From Paguma larvata (Eukaryota > Chordata > Mammalia > Carnivora > Viverridae): 64,000 nt of DNA. Shown one piece after another: positions 11,335 through 22,330 of this stretch; the first letter of the stretch is position 1; each line of letters opens with the position of its first letter. The notes beneath the pieces are model-generated. The model saw only the letters and a program-made list of their open reading frames with translations. It did not search any database and was not told the DNA's origin. The stretch is taken from contig CM057826.1 of assembly GCA_030068075.1 (NCBI GenBank), positions 53,339,116 to 53,403,115 of the forward strand, written 5' to 3'. The translations under genes were made by a program, and so were the position numbers.

Positions 11335-12000
11335 GTTATGAGGCAACACTATATATCAGATGCTGATTGCATGCATTTACTTTATCCTGGAGGACATTGC
11401 TCCACCCCTGCAAGAGGTTTCTACCTACCTGGTGCTGTAACTAAGTGCCCAAAGGGCCATTCCATCGTTCCGTCAAGCTAACTGCTTCAGCATGATGGAG
11501 AACATGATTAACTTGTAAGGATTATGGCCATGAGTAAATTGCTGTGTTTTATTTGCTGTGAAATGAGTTGCTTGGTCCGAAGTGATGCTATGTGGAATAC
11601 TATGGATAATAAGATATCCAGTAAATCTGGTGGTTTCATAGGTGCACTGCAGGCAGAGAGACTTAATATATATCCATAGAAATGTCTATTCCAATAAGAA
11701 CGAAGTGCTGCAATTACCATGTTGGAAGAGATACAATATAATCAAACTGGCAGCAGGTAGATGACTGATCCTTCAGGAAATGGTGCCATAATGGGGGTAC
11801 AGTATTGGTTTCTGCTGTTGGCAAAAAGGGCAGTCAGGAGTAACTGTAGCAAGATTTACCTGGGTAAGTGGATGTCTCTGTTGCGGATGCTATAAATAAC
11901 TTCTATCCCTATCATAATGGCTACTTTGTTCATGAACCCATTGCATAATGACAGGAAAGTCTGAAAAAGCAGTTTGGAATGGAAAATACATATTAAGTCA
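11335..12000 (-). pseudogene. ERV-L-type pol integrase-region remnant
   Basis: Read on the minus strand, the segment resembles the integrase part of ERV-L pol. On the plus strand the recognisable anchors are GGGCCATTCCATCGTTCCGT, CAGCATGATGG, ATTTGCTGTGAAATGAGTTG, CTATGTGGAATACTATGG, GTGCTGCAATTACCATG, CAGGTAGATGACTGATCC and TTCATGAACCCATTGCATAA. The reading frame is broken by many stops and small gaps; the longest local open frame (11508-11720, minus) is 70 codons. A dead fossil with no expected product. The subfamily is not resolved. Confidence 0.65.
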
Positions 12001-12129
12001 GAGAGATTAAGAACAAGCTGGAGTCTGGTGAAACTGGTAGAATCTTGTTACAGTTAATGTTGTCTCTGAAACTTTTGCTATGGGTGCCGTACAGAAGCCA
12101 GATTCTTGTGATGTAGTTAAACACACACA

Positions 12130-12475
12130 CATACCTGGCCCAGAAGTCATAGAAACTGAAGGAGGATCCAAGGAAAGATAAACAGTTGCAGACTCAGGTA
12201 TAGATTTACACCAATGAGATCAGCGGACCGATTTGTGACACTGTGTGTAAGCTACAAAATGATTGCTGTTTCACTTCCTTTTCTCACAATCTCAGAGTAA
12301 GAATCTTCTTGTTGCCCAGACTAACCAGAAATATATAAGAAAGGGATTTTGGAGAACATAGTTTAGTTTATCCAAATTGAGCATGGCTGGCATTGTTTAA
12401 ATTGTAAGAAATTTTAGATTCCTACATGATTGAATTTAGTTTGGAGAATTTTGTCTGTAAGAGACATAGTAGAAT
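12130..12475 (-). repeat. LTR-like copy C
   Basis: Same segment as copy B, about 1.26 kb further along, with the integrase remnant between them. In the minus orientation this would be the 5' LTR. Heavy divergence between B and C implies a very old insertion. Confidence 0.6.
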
Positions 12476-12639
12476 CTGGGAATTGGGAATTTCTGTAATA
12501 GTTTCATCATTACCTGGACATGTGATTTAGTCAGTCATTCTCTCCTGGCCTTCATTTCTTCAGCTATAAAATAAAAGCAATGCACTAGAGTATCTTTCAG
12601 AAACCTCATTGTATAATGAGTAAAATTATTTATTTTTAG

Positions 12640-12850
12640 GCTGCTGACAATCAAGGCCTAGTTATGTCAACTGTGTGATTTTGCAAGATCTTAGGCATTC
12701 ATAATTCAGTGCCCTCATCTGTAGAAATAATAACTGAATAAAGGGTATTATGAGAATTGAATGAGTAAAAGTATTTTAAAGCCCTTAAAATCATAAGGGG
12801 CATGTAATGAGTACATGTTAAACATTAGTAGTAGTAATTTGCCTGTGAAT
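12640..12850 (+). mobile_element. MIR, plus strand
   Basis: Successive pieces match the MIR order: CTGTGTGATTTTGCAAGAT, CAGTGCCCTCATCTGTAGAA, ATAATAACTGAATAAAGGGT, TATGAGAATTGAATGAG and GCATGTAATGAGTACATGTT. An ancient tRNA-derived SINE, inactive. Confidence 0.78.
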
Positions 12851-13345
12851 TTCATGATTGCTTGTTTATCATAGAGGTTTAAAACCTATATTGATTGTTT
12901 CAAAATCTGTGCTTTGGTTTAGGGAATTAAAAAGAAATTGCTACAGGTCTTTGTAAATTTGTTTTACCATTTGTAAAGTATTATTTTCCCTCTTTTTTGA
13001 TACTGATTCTATTAATATGGATGCATTGAGTATCCATAATGAGGGGGACATTGTATAGATATGCAAATAAAGCAATTATTTAGTAGCCTTAATGAAGTGT
13101 GAGTATAATGGTATAGAGAATTATTAATTGTATAAAAAATGCTGACAAAGGAGCTTTCCCCCTTTAATGATAAGAGCGCCCAAAGAAATGTGTTTAAAAT
13201 TTAAATAGTTTTGATTTATGTTTTCCAGATTTGGAGAACTACCATAAATGTACTGTTTTAGACACAAAGTCTTATTCTAGTAGAATTCTTTTACTTTATT
13301 CCATCACCAGTATTTCAATTTATTTCAGTAAATTCAAACATCCTT
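12851..13345. other. Unique AT-rich non-coding stretch
   Basis: Nothing recognised. Confidence 0.4.
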
Positions 13346-13359
13346 TAAATAGATAGCCT

Positions 13360-13690
13360 CCTGTCCCAACTGATCAGAGAAGTTAGGCAGCTACAAATCT
13401 CATCCTGCAGCTGAGGTTGGACCAGAAGCCAAACCAGCAGTGCTCCCCAACTCTTGAGTATAGCCTCTGGCCTTTCATAACCAGGGAACCTGAATAGTAA
13501 CCATGGACAGCCTTGGAACTCAAACCACAGTACCCCCCAGCCCTGCCCCACAGCAGAGCTCAGCCTACAGTCTTGCCCAACTGCTGAACACCACCTGTGG
13601 CCTCATCCAAGCAATGACCTCAGCCAGTGAACCTCCTCAGTCTCAGAACATAATCTACAGTCCCACCCACGAGGGAGTATGTCTTACTCA
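13360..13690. other. GC-rich block of unknown origin
   Basis: About 330 bases rich in CAGCC, CCCCAGCCCTGCCCCACAG and CCTCAGTC-like text, sharply different from the AT-rich DNA on both sides. Open frames exist on both strands (plus 13503-13745, minus 13345-13551) but show no domain and depend only on low stop density. It could be part of an old transposon (for example an L1 5' region or LTR) or unique sequence. Confidence 0.35.
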
Positions 13691-13969
13691 TATACTTTTG
13701 CTTTGTGTGTTTTTTCTATCTGTGTTTACCTTAATAATAAAATAGTAAAATGATGGCTGAATCACGTGATGGTTGGTTTGTAATCTGAGGTCATGTGTAT
13801 TAGTTCTCATTTTATTAACCAAAGCTAACCAATGGACAAGGGTGAAGTTAATGTTGTGCAAACTATAGTTATCTAACAAGAAAGGTAAAATATAAATGGG
13901 AATAAAAATCAACTTATTGCAAATAGAATAATGTAATACTGACAAAAAGTGGCATCACCCAAAGTATGA

Positions 13970-14649
13970 GGGTTGTACAGCATTGGTGAGAAGTAGCTGT
14001 CTTCAAGATATATTGAATGGGTGAGATCTATGGCAGTGCAGTGATTAATTCTGTGTGGGTGGTGGAGTGAAAGGAAAAGTGAGGATCATTATCTAGTGTT
14101 CTGAATTGAAATACAAGGTCAATAGTAATACTATTCAAAGATAGGAAACAATTGAATATGTAAAACAAGATGTGATGAAGTTTGAATAAGGAGGAAGATC
14201 ACAACCTTGAACAAATTTCACTTTGAGGGATGAGTGGTATGTTCGAGAGAAATACCCTAGTAACTTAAAAGAACATAGGTCTACCATTCAAGAGAGAAAT
14301 CTCAGCTAGAAATAGATATTTAAGCCATTGGTATTTAGATCATTAGTGAAGCCATTCTCTGAAAAGTATGTAGGGTGAGAAAAAAAGAGAAGTAGATTTC
14401 TGAGGACTAGCAACATATAAGGCTAGAAATAAGAAATCAAAAAGAAAAAATAAAGTTTCTAAGATAAAGAAAATAGAATGGTGTAAGAAAAAAATTAGGA
14501 GTTATTGGAGGTTTTTTTTTTTGCTTGTTTTGGGAGAGAAAGAAAATGAAGTCTAAAAAAACAGCAGTTAAATATTCAGATAATCCAGTAAGATAAATAC
14601 TGAGAGATATGTTTTGTCTGGCTTGTCATTTATATGTCCATGTGTTTTG
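13970..14649. repeat. Ancient interspersed repeat, class unknown
   Basis: Text such as TTGAATAAGGAGGAAGATCA, TATTTAAGCCATTGG and TTTAGATCATTAGTGAAGC resembles a widespread long old mammalian repeat that I cannot name. It seems to resume after the SINE at 14650-14883 (about 14900-15090, CATCGAAGTCACCCAGGATG). The 5' part of the same family may be at 23985-24190. Confidence 0.35.
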
Positions 14650-14686
14650 TTTTTGTTTTTACATTTTTCTAAAATGTTTTTATATT

Positions 14687-14723
<37 letters not shown>

Positions 14724-14883
14724 AGGGGTGGGGCAGAGAGAGAGGAAGACACAGAATCTGAAGCAGGTTCTAGGCTCTGAGCTGCCCGCACAGAGCCTGA
14801 TGTGGGGCTAGAACCCACAAACTGTGAGATCATCACCTGTGCTGAAGTCAGGTGATTAACCGATTGAGCCACCCAGGCGCCCC
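14650..14883 (-). mobile_element. Felid CAN SINE, minus strand, perfect 15-bp TSD
   Basis: Complete copy from T-rich tail through a 28-base GA run, the GGCTCTGAGCTGCCCGCACA body and the head TGAGCCACCCAGGCGCCCC. It is flanked by identical 15-bp target copies TGTCCATGTGTTTTG at 14635-14649 and 14884-14898. The perfect duplication and low divergence indicate a recent insertion. The 73-codon minus frame here is just the translated SINE. Confidence 0.97.
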
Positions 14884-15109
14884 TGTCCATGTGTTTTGAA
14901 AGAGGATGTAAGCAAAAGTCACAGGTGTTGAGGGAGCAGTGAAATAAAAGTTTGGATGTGGCTTAGGCCTTCTGCGTGGACATCGAAGTCACCCAGGATG
15001 TGGTAGAACATCAGGTAGGGAAGTCTCTCAGCCAAGACAAAAACACTTAGTGTATCAGGGAGATAGTAGAAGGCAGAAGAAGACTTTTCACTGGTTTCCT
15101 GGCTTCTTC

Positions 15110-15390
15110 CCACTTCTGTATTAGCTCTCATCTTAAGCATTACTTCTTTAGGGAAATCTTGCCTAAACTCCACAAACTTAAGTTAGGTGTCCTCTAAAAG
15201 TCCCTATAGCATATTTGGTTATCCCAAATTATGTCTCTTACAACTCTGCAGTAAAATTGAGGCCATTAGCTCCATCAGCTAATTTTAAGATTGTGTTGAT
15301 TATTTCCTATCTGTTTAGCACTGTAATTGGCACATAAAATGTTCTTCAAAAATGTTTGTTGATAGAATGAATAAATGAAAGGATAAATAG
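15110..15390 (+). mobile_element. LINE L2 3' end, plus strand
   Basis: Contains the L2 terminal order: CTCTCATCTTAAGCATTACT, GGGAAATCTTGCC, TGTTTAGCACTGTAATTGGC, ACATAAAATGTTCTTCAAAA, TGTTTGTTGATAGAATGAAT. The ATGAATAAATGAAAGG end matches the GAATGAATGAA tail of L2. Confidence 0.75.
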
Positions 15391-15668
15391 GAGAAGTAGG
15401 GAGAATTCAAGAAACCAGTGGGGTTTACGCAAGGCTACAGGAAACCAAAGAAAGCAGACTATAATTTCTGTTCCCCAGTAAAAAAGTCCAACAGCACCAA
15501 AGTTACTGGTGCTTCTGGAAATACTCTAGCCCAAAATTGTGAAGTTAAATTATTTCTGTGCATAAAAAAATTAGTCAAACTACACGTCAAATCTACAAAA
15601 AAATTTGTATTCACTAGAAAATTCCAGATTATATATTTTTTACAGAAATAGAAAGTAAATCAACTTTT

Positions 15669-15865
15669 TTTTAAATCTTGACATCTTCATTTTTTAAATG
15701 TTTATTTATTTTCAGGGGAGAGGGGCAGAGAGATAGGGAGAGAGAATCCCGAGCAGATTCTTTGCTGACCAATGTGGGGCACGAACCCATGAACCGTGAG
15801 ATCATGACCTGAGCCAAAATCAAGACTTGGACAATTAAGTGACTGAACTACCCAGGCACCCCACT
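15669..15865 (-). mobile_element. Felid CAN SINE, minus strand, diverged
   Basis: T-rich tail, TGTTTATTTATTTTCAGGGG, GGGCAGAGAGATAGGGAGAG, TGGGGCACGAACCCATGAAC, GAGATCATGACCTGAGCC and the head CTACCCAGGCACCCC. Target copies AATCAACTTTT lie at 15658-15668 and 15866-15876. The body lacks the usual AGCACAGAGCC segment. Confidence 0.92.
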
Positions 15866-16206
15866 AATCAACTTTTAATACTCAAAATTATATATGTAAA
15901 ACTAGCTATCATAAGTAAAACAAGTAAGAACACATATTTTTAGTCACATTATCTGGCATTTAAGGATAGGGCTTGTTTGTTTGTTTTGAATTTACATCTA
16001 CGTTAGTTAGCATACAGTGCAACAATGATTTCAAGAGTAGATTCCTTAATGCCCCTTACCCATTTAACTCACCCCCCCCTCACAAGCCCTCCAGTAACCC
16101 TCTATTCTCCATATTTAAGAGTCTCTTATGTTTTGTCCCTCTCCCTGTTTTTATATTATTTTTGCTTCCCTTCCCTTATGTTGATCTGCTTTGTATCTTA
16201 AAGTCC

Positions 16207-16408
16207 TCATGTGAGTGAAGTCATATGATATTTGTCTTTCTCTGACTGACTAATTTTGCTTAGCATGATACCCTCTAGTTCCATCCATGTAGTTGCAAAT
16301 GGAAAGATTTTGTTCTTTTTGATTGCCGGGTAATACTCAACTATATATATATGTATATGTATATACACACACATACATACATATATACACATATACACAA
16401 TACTCCAT

Positions 16409-16450
<42 letters not shown>

Positions 16451-17390
16451 TATACTACGTCTTCTTTATCCATTCATCCATCGATGGACATTTGGGCTCT
16501 TTCCATACTTTGGCTATTGTTGATAGTGCTTCTATAAACATTGGGATGCATGTATCCATTCAAAACAACATACCTGTATCCCTTGGATAAATACCTAATA
16601 GTGTAATTGCTGGGTCATAGTTCTATTTTTAATTTTTTGAGGAACCTCCATACTGTTTTCCAGAGTGGCTGCACCAGTTTGCATTCCCACCAGCAGTGCA
16701 AAAGAGATCCTTTTTCTCCACATCCTAGCCAACATCTGTTGTTGCCTGAGTTTTAATGTTAGCCATTCTGACTGGTGTGAGGTGGTATCTCATTGTGGTT
16801 TTAATTTGTATTTCTCTGATGATGAGTGATGTTGAGCATAATTTCATGTGTCTGTTGGCCATCTTGATGTCTTCTTTAGAGAAGTGTATGCTCATGTCTT
16901 TGGCCCATTTCTTCACTGGATTATTTGTTTTTTGAGTGTTAAGTTTGATAAGTTCTCTATAGATTTTGGATACTAACCCTTTATCTGATATGTCATTTGC
17001 AAATGTCTTCTCCCATTCCATCAGTTGCCTTTTAGTTTTGCTGATTATTTCCTTCGCTGTGCAGAAGCTTTTTATTTTGATGAGGTGCCAGTAATTCATT
17101 TTTGCTTTTGTATCCCTTTCCTCTGGAGACGTGTTGAGTAAGAAGTTGCTATGTCTGAGGTCAAAGAGGTTCTTGCCTGCTTTCTCCTCAAGGATTTTGA
17201 TGGCTTCCTGTCTTACATTTAGGTCTTTCATCCATTTTGAGTTTATTTTTGTGTATGGTGTAAGAAAATGGTCCAGGTTCATTTTTCTACATGTCGCTGT
17301 CCAGTTTTCCCACTTGCTGAAAAGATTGTCTTTATTCCATTGGATATTCTTTTCTGCTTTGTCAAAGATGAGTTGGCCATATGTTTCAGG
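16207..17390 (-). pseudogene. LINE-1 ORF2 C-terminal fragment
   Basis: The longest open part (16725-17282, 185 codons) contains [56 protein letters not shown] and [10 protein letters not shown], all typical of the ORF2p region downstream of the reverse transcriptase. A TAG ends this frame before the cysteine-bearing region. The last residues of ORF2 reappear in another frame at 16207-16350 (EYYPAIKKNK, WMELEGIMLSKISQSEKDKY), after a TA/CA microsatellite at 16342-16455 that interrupts the coding text. A dead copy; endonuclease and reverse-transcriptase domains are absent. Confidence 0.92.
16342..16455. repeat. TA/CA microsatellite inside L1 ORF2
   Basis: TATATATATGTATATGTATA, ACACACACATACATACATAT, a short L1 island (CAATACTCCATTA) and a second TA run ending in CACACACACACA. 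It sits where L1 ORF2 normally carries a short TATATA-like stretch before CTTTATCCATTCATCC. Confidence 0.92.
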
Positions 17391-17504
17391 GTGAAGACTG
17401 GGCTTGTATTAATAAAAGGTGGAATACAGTCGAAAGGGACAAATAATGGAGGTAAATAAAAACTAAGAAAGAAAAGGTATTATTTAGTTAGTGAGATGAA
17501 ACTA

Positions 17505-17715
17505 TATATGATGTTCCGGACTCTGTTCTGCACTATATTCTATACTTTCACTAGGAAGAAAATAGTTTCTTTATTTCTTATGTAAATTCTCCAAAGTAGC
17601 CATTATAACGAAGAAGGAAAATTTTCAGAGATTATGTAATTTATCCAAGGTTCTATCGCTGACGTGTGTAGCTGGGATTCAAATTCAGTAGAGCCTACCT
17701 TGGTGTCAGTACATT
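17505..17715 (-). mobile_element. MIR, minus strand
   Basis: Reverse MIR text: CTTATGTAAATTCTCC, GAAGGAAAATTTTCAGAGAT, TAATTTATCCAAGGTTCTAT and GCTGGGATTCAAATTCAG, in the order of a reverse-oriented MIR. Ancient and inactive. Confidence 0.7.
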
Positions 17716-19383
17716 GGTATTATATTGAGTTTTCACCCCCAAGAATTGAAAATGAAGGGCACCCTGTCTGGAGATTAATCTTTATGATAACAGAATATAT
17801 TTGTGTGTTTCCATTTACACATATACATACCGAGAGAGTGAGAAGGAGAGTCATTCTAACCACAAAGATGGATTTTCTGGTCAGGGTAATCTCTCTAGAT
17901 ATTATATGTAATTAGCTGCTGAACCGAGAAGGTTTAGGATTATTATAAACAAAAAAGTTGCTAATGCCAAATTGGTAATACCATCTTTGGAATTGTGTCT
18001 GGATGACAGAAGTTATCACAAGCAGTAGAATTGTATTTTTAGCTTCTACTATGGAATTTTTTAAAGGTCATATATACTTTGAGGGTATAATCTCATAGGG
18101 CAAGAATTAACCATTGTATTTATGGAACAAATGTATAACATTTCTTTCTTTTTTCCAAGCTGCATATGTTAAGTGGTAATATTTTGAGGCCAGTGAATTA
18201 CACTTTTTTTTTTTTAACAGCAACCTTTAGGATAAATAGAAATTCCAAATTAATTATGGTAAGGATGTGGTTTTTTAGTAGCCACTTGGGTAATCGATAA
18301 GGAAGATAGCCATAAGTCAATATAAAATTAAATATATAACCAAGGAGGATCTTAACTTTATTATGTAATATTTAATTGTATTTTCTTGCATTTTTACATT
18401 TGAAATAACGTTTTCATTATTTAAAGTGATCATTTTGAAAACAAATTAAATTAGTATGTAGGTATAAACTCCTTAAAAGTTTTAAGGATTCATGGTGTTC
18501 TGAGGTCTTTTACTGTGTGGAGACTTCCCCTCTGCTTCCCCTTTGACACTTAAAGACAGGTGAGTTGACTCACTAACAGGATCACAAGTTGTGGTTTTCC
18601 ATTGTGTTTGTGGAGGTCACGAGGTTACAGAATTCGATTTCCTTGATGTCAGTCTCAGTCAGTCAGTCCCCACCTGAACTAACTCCTAGTTATGTTGTTC
18701 CAGGCTTTTCTTTTTTCTTTTTTTTCTTTCTTTTTTTTTTTTGTCTTCTTTTCTTTTACCTTTTGCTTTCCACAAGAGAAAATATGTGCTACTTAAGTTG
18801 GTTTAGTGAATATTTAATGTCCTGGGAATCACATAGTAATATCTATAATGTTTATACAAGAATAGAAGTAAATACTAAAACATTACCAATTTTATTTTAT
18901 AAATATTATCCTATGTGATAATATTTGAATATTTTTTTCAGATTTGGATAGTTTTTTCTCCATAATTAATTTCATTTAGTCATAAGAATACATTAATGAT
19001 ATTTGCCCACAAATTTACTCCTTCACTGTGAGTTTTGTCTACTGATTAAAAATATTTAATAATTATCTATTGTATACTATATACTGTGGTAAAGTGCAAT
19101 TTAGAAACCAATATGCATGAGCCAGGAACATAGGATCGACTAATTCCAATTTAAGGTTGGCAAAATTAAGGAGAAAATAGCTCCCTTCTTAAATATTTAT
19201 GAATTTAAATTATAAGAATAGGCTTACAGCAGGAGAGTCTACACAGAGATTAGCAAACAGAGTCTGATGTAACTAGAACATAGGGAAATGGGCTAGGGGC
19301 AGGCATGGAGACACAGTGGAGATCTTCCAGAAAAGAGCCAAAGGCTGAGACTAGAATAGGACACATTCACTGCTGGTAGAAAT
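17716..19383. other. Unique stretch with a CT-rich run
   Basis: No gene recognised. A T/C-rich low-complexity run spans about 18708-18765. The 109-codon plus frame at 18589-18918 crosses this run (poly-Phe) and is not a credible gene. Confidence 0.45.
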
Positions 19384-19394
19384 GCCATCTCTTT

Positions 19395-19618
19395 GGGGTG
19401 CCTGGTTGGTTTAGTCATTTGGGCGTCTGACTTTGGCTCAGGTCATGATCTCATGGTTTGTGAGCTGTAGTCCCGCATCAGGTGCTGTGCTGACAACTCA
19501 GAGCCTGGAGCCTGCTTCGGATTCTGTGTCTCCATCTTTCTTTGCCCGCCAGCCACTCATGCTCTGTCTCTGTCTCTCTCTCAAAAATAAACACTTAAAA
19601 TTTTTTTGAAAAAAAAGA
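19395..19618 (+). mobile_element. Felid CAN SINE, plus strand
   Basis: Head GGGGTGCCTGGTTGGTTTAG, body GTGCTGACAACTCAGAGCC, CT-rich part, CAAAAATAAACACTTAAAA tail. A possible imperfect target copy is GCCATCTCTTTG (19384) against GCGTCTCTTTG (19621). Substitutions in the head suggest an older member of the felid type. Confidence 0.93.
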
Positions 19619-20650
19619 TAGCGTCTCTTTGTTTTCCCCCTGAATACAACTAAATAGCAGATATTTGTCATTAAGACATTCATTTGACCAAAAAAAAAAA
19701 AATTATAGAGTCTAAGTGTAGCAGCAAGACATATGCATCTCTGGAGAATTGCTTTTTAAGCACCTTTAAAAAATCTTTATTGACAACTACCTTCTTTTTG
19801 GATGCACATATAGAATTTTTTTTTACTTTGGTTTTTATTTTTAGTGTTTAATCCTAAACCATATATGAATGTCACTTTTTGCAAGGTGTTGAGAGATATC
19901 GAGTTGGTGATTTTAGATATTATTGGTTTGGGAAGGTCCATTCTAAACTGTAAAAGTATGTGTAATGTTTTGCTGACACAGTTAAGTAGTTACAGAGCCA
20001 GTGTCTCAAATCCTTCTTATTCTTCATCTATTCTTCCATCTCTGAGGTCGGCTAGCTGATTGTGTGATTGAAATCAGAGAAACCTCAGGTAATATATATT
20101 TGAAGGCAGGTGTTTTATTTAACCCTGGATGATTCAATCTTATATGACTTGGTTAGATGACAATCACTGAACCATGAAATTTCATGTATCTCTGAGGCTA
20201 TTGTTTTATAAATAAAATCATTGAGGAGAGTTTCATTATTGTAAGAGCTACTGTGTGAGATGTATGAGAAAAATAAGCCGGTGGACCATAGAAAGGCAAC
20301 TTTTATAGATATAAAATGATTTATATATATTCTAAGTTTGTTGAAGTTTCTATTATCATGTTAATAATATTATTAGATTTTGTAAGTTAGAATCAAATAG
20401 TCATGTATACCACATGTATGAAATTTAAAAATGTATGTAATACCCATCTCATTAGCAAATGGTGACATGCATCTAATGAATAAACCCACCCTTAGTGCGG
20501 AACACTTTATTTTGAAATATTTTGCTAACAGACGTGAAGCAATAATAATTCAAAGTGCTGAGCACTGGGAGAGACTGAGGTGACATTGTGGTGAATGTGA
20601 CTTAAAAGGGAACTCAAGGTACAAAAATAAATGTTATCTGTTGTGCAAGC
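19619..20650. other. Unique AT-rich non-coding stretch
   Basis: Nothing recognised. The short frame at 19844-20059 has no motif. Confidence 0.4.
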
Positions 20651-20652
20651 TT

Positions 20653-20689
20653 AGGAAGGGGAGAGAGAGAGAGAGAGACAGAGAGAGAG

Positions 20690-20768
<79 letters not shown>

Positions 20769-20791
20769 AAAGAAAGAAAGAAAGAAAGAAG
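20653..20791 (+). repeat. (GA)n then (GAAA)n purine tract
   Basis: GAGA repeats followed by about 25 GAAA units. The stretch 20680-20791 is uninterrupted purine (112 bases). The minus-strand frame across it reads poly-Phe/Leu/Ser only because of the repeat. Likely length-polymorphic. Confidence 0.96.
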
Positions 20792-20799
20792 CAAAATAA

Positions 20800-22078
20800 C
20801 TGATTACTTACGGGACATTGAGCTGTGGACATCTTTACTTCTTTTTTCCCTAAAGCATAATAATTGGAAGGAAAAAAATAAGGCAAAATGTGTCATATTT
20901 GATTGGCAGTATATACAGAAATACCAGTAGAATTTATAATGAGGCTGAGAATGTGGAACTAATGAAGAAGAATTACAACACGAAAGAAGAAGGCAGATTG
21001 GTGTGGGAAACTGGAGATGAAGTAAAGAGTAGTCAGTGAGGAGATCAGACAATTTTTCTAACCTTCCAGGAACTGAACACACAAAGGAGCCCAATTAGAA
21101 ATAAACTTGCTAGAAGAAATATATCATAGTAAATTGGGTATTAACAGTTTGCCTAAAGGGAATTAAATCAGAGCATTCGAGCCTCCTTGTTTCAGAGCCA
21201 CTTACTTTATTTTTTTTAAGTTTGATACAAAGTTCTTTCTTTTCACACACAACACACATATACACATTAAATCATGTGTAAAACAAATTAACAGCTAACC
21301 AAACTTTCTGATTTCTGAGAGAAGAATCATCGTCAATTGAATCATGGATACAAGGATATCTAAAAGTACTCTATATTACATCCTTTTTGTTGATACTAGG
21401 TCACTGTGATGTATTCTCTGGATGTTCAAAATTTCCTGGATACATTTCATCTGCTAATTTAACCTATAGCTCCTCCAGATACAGGTGCACGTATATCTAG
21501 CATATATAGAAAATGATACTTAGCTTTAATTTGACAGAATATAGATGAACAATTCACAGTATTTCTTAGACTCTTGAATAAATTAACTGGAAACAACAAT
21601 AATAGAGTATCTTCTTAACAGAAAAATGAGCAATACTTAGGGTCTCAATGTTTCTCTTCCCAACTCTTGTATCCTATCAACTCTGCTTGCCATTCAGCCA
21701 CTAAGTAAATCTAGGGGGAAGCAAAGACTCTCATTCGTGTATAGAAATTTAGAAATTTTAGTTATTCTTGTGAAATAACTGACTCCCTGAATAAGAGTAG
21801 GGTGGTTTCTCATTTGCCACTTAAAGATATTCTGTGTTTTTTACCATGATATATTGCAAAAGAACAAGTTCCTGATGACTCTCCATTCTCAACTCAGTGG
21901 TTCTCCACAACACTCATGGCACACAACAAGTTTAGCCCTTTCATGGCTATTTTAGATTTTTGGGAGGTAACACTGGCATCTCACTTTTGAAGATCTCAAC
22001 TGATCTTCACACCAGGGGGCAATCTAGACAAGATTTGGAGAATCAGTTGCCATGTTAAAACCTTTAGCTGGGAAATTT
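20800..22078. other. Mostly unique stretch, possible old DNA transposon
   Basis: No gene. Around 21895-22060 the text begins CAGTGGTTCTCCACA and ends GGAGAATCAGTTGCC, which could be the ends of an old hAT-type MER element, but the interior is not recognised. Confidence 0.35.
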
Positions 22079-22330
22079 ATTCATTCACTTGTTCTACAAA
22101 TATTTATTGAGAATCTTGTATGTGCCTGGGTGCTTAGGGACAAAACCTCAAACATAATACATTCTGCATCCTCAAGGAAATGGCAAGCAAGCAAATAATT
22201 TCAATAGGATGTGATCAAAGCAAGATGAATGAAGCATGAGGGAGAAACTATTAGGCAGTTTGGAAACAAACGGTTGGAATCAGAAGAGGATTTCTTAAAA
22301 ACTAGGACACTTTTGAACTGAGTCTTAGAA
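22079..22330 (-). mobile_element. L2-like 3' end and associated old repeat
   Basis: TTCATTCACTTGTTCTACAA and ATATTTATTGAGAATC followed by TGTATGTGCCTGGGTGC read as the reverse of an L2 terminus. The following 150 bases (CTCAAGGAAATGGCAAGC, GGATTTCTTAAAAAC) resemble a common companion old repeat that I cannot name. Confidence 0.5.

Larger units (their letters stand above)
9425..12480 (-). mobile_element. ERV-L-type endogenous retrovirus remnant, composite
   Basis: An ancient LTR-retroelement fossil in minus orientation. Three diverged copies of one LTR-like segment lie at about 9960-10165, 10855-11225 and 12130-12475, all in the same orientation. An integrase-region remnant of pol lies between the second and third (about 11335-12000). 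This fits two LTRs around an internally deleted provirus plus an additional LTR copy. No open frame survives and no env is visible, as expected for ERV-L. The outer limits and the 10200-10850 part are uncertain. Confidence 0.6.
15977..17399 (-). mobile_element. 5'-truncated LINE-1, minus strand
   Basis: About 1.4 kb of L1: the 3' untranslated region lies at the low-coordinate end (15977-16206) and the C-terminal part of ORF2 at 16207-17390. Recognisable L1 text includes GTTCCATCCATGTAGTTGCA, TGGACATTTGGGCTCTTTCC, ATCTCATTGTGGTTTTAATT and TATGTCATTTGCAAATGTCT (plus strand). Possible 8-bp target copies GGGCTTGT occur at 15969-15976 and 17400-17407. Low divergence from carnivoran L1 suggests modest age. 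No promoter or ORF1 is present, so it cannot move. Confidence 0.95.

Noticed and set aside
10855..12475. Functional retroviral gene in the ERV-L region
   Set aside because: The pol remnant is full of stops and gaps, the LTR-like copies are highly diverged, and no intact frame exceeds about 70 codons.
14669..14890. Recurrent open frames with VAQSV...HLT-like text (also at 27541, 27802, 36162, 37308, 53579, 59565)
   Set aside because: All are the same SINE head and body translated; the similarity reflects repeat copies, not a protein family.
16725..17282. 185-codon open frame as a host gene
   Set aside because: Its motifs are those of LINE-1 ORF2 and it lies inside an L1 with 3' untranslated region and truncated 5' end.
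18589..18918. 109-codon plus-strand gene
   Set aside because: The frame runs through a T/C low-complexity tract (poly-Phe) and has no motif on either side.
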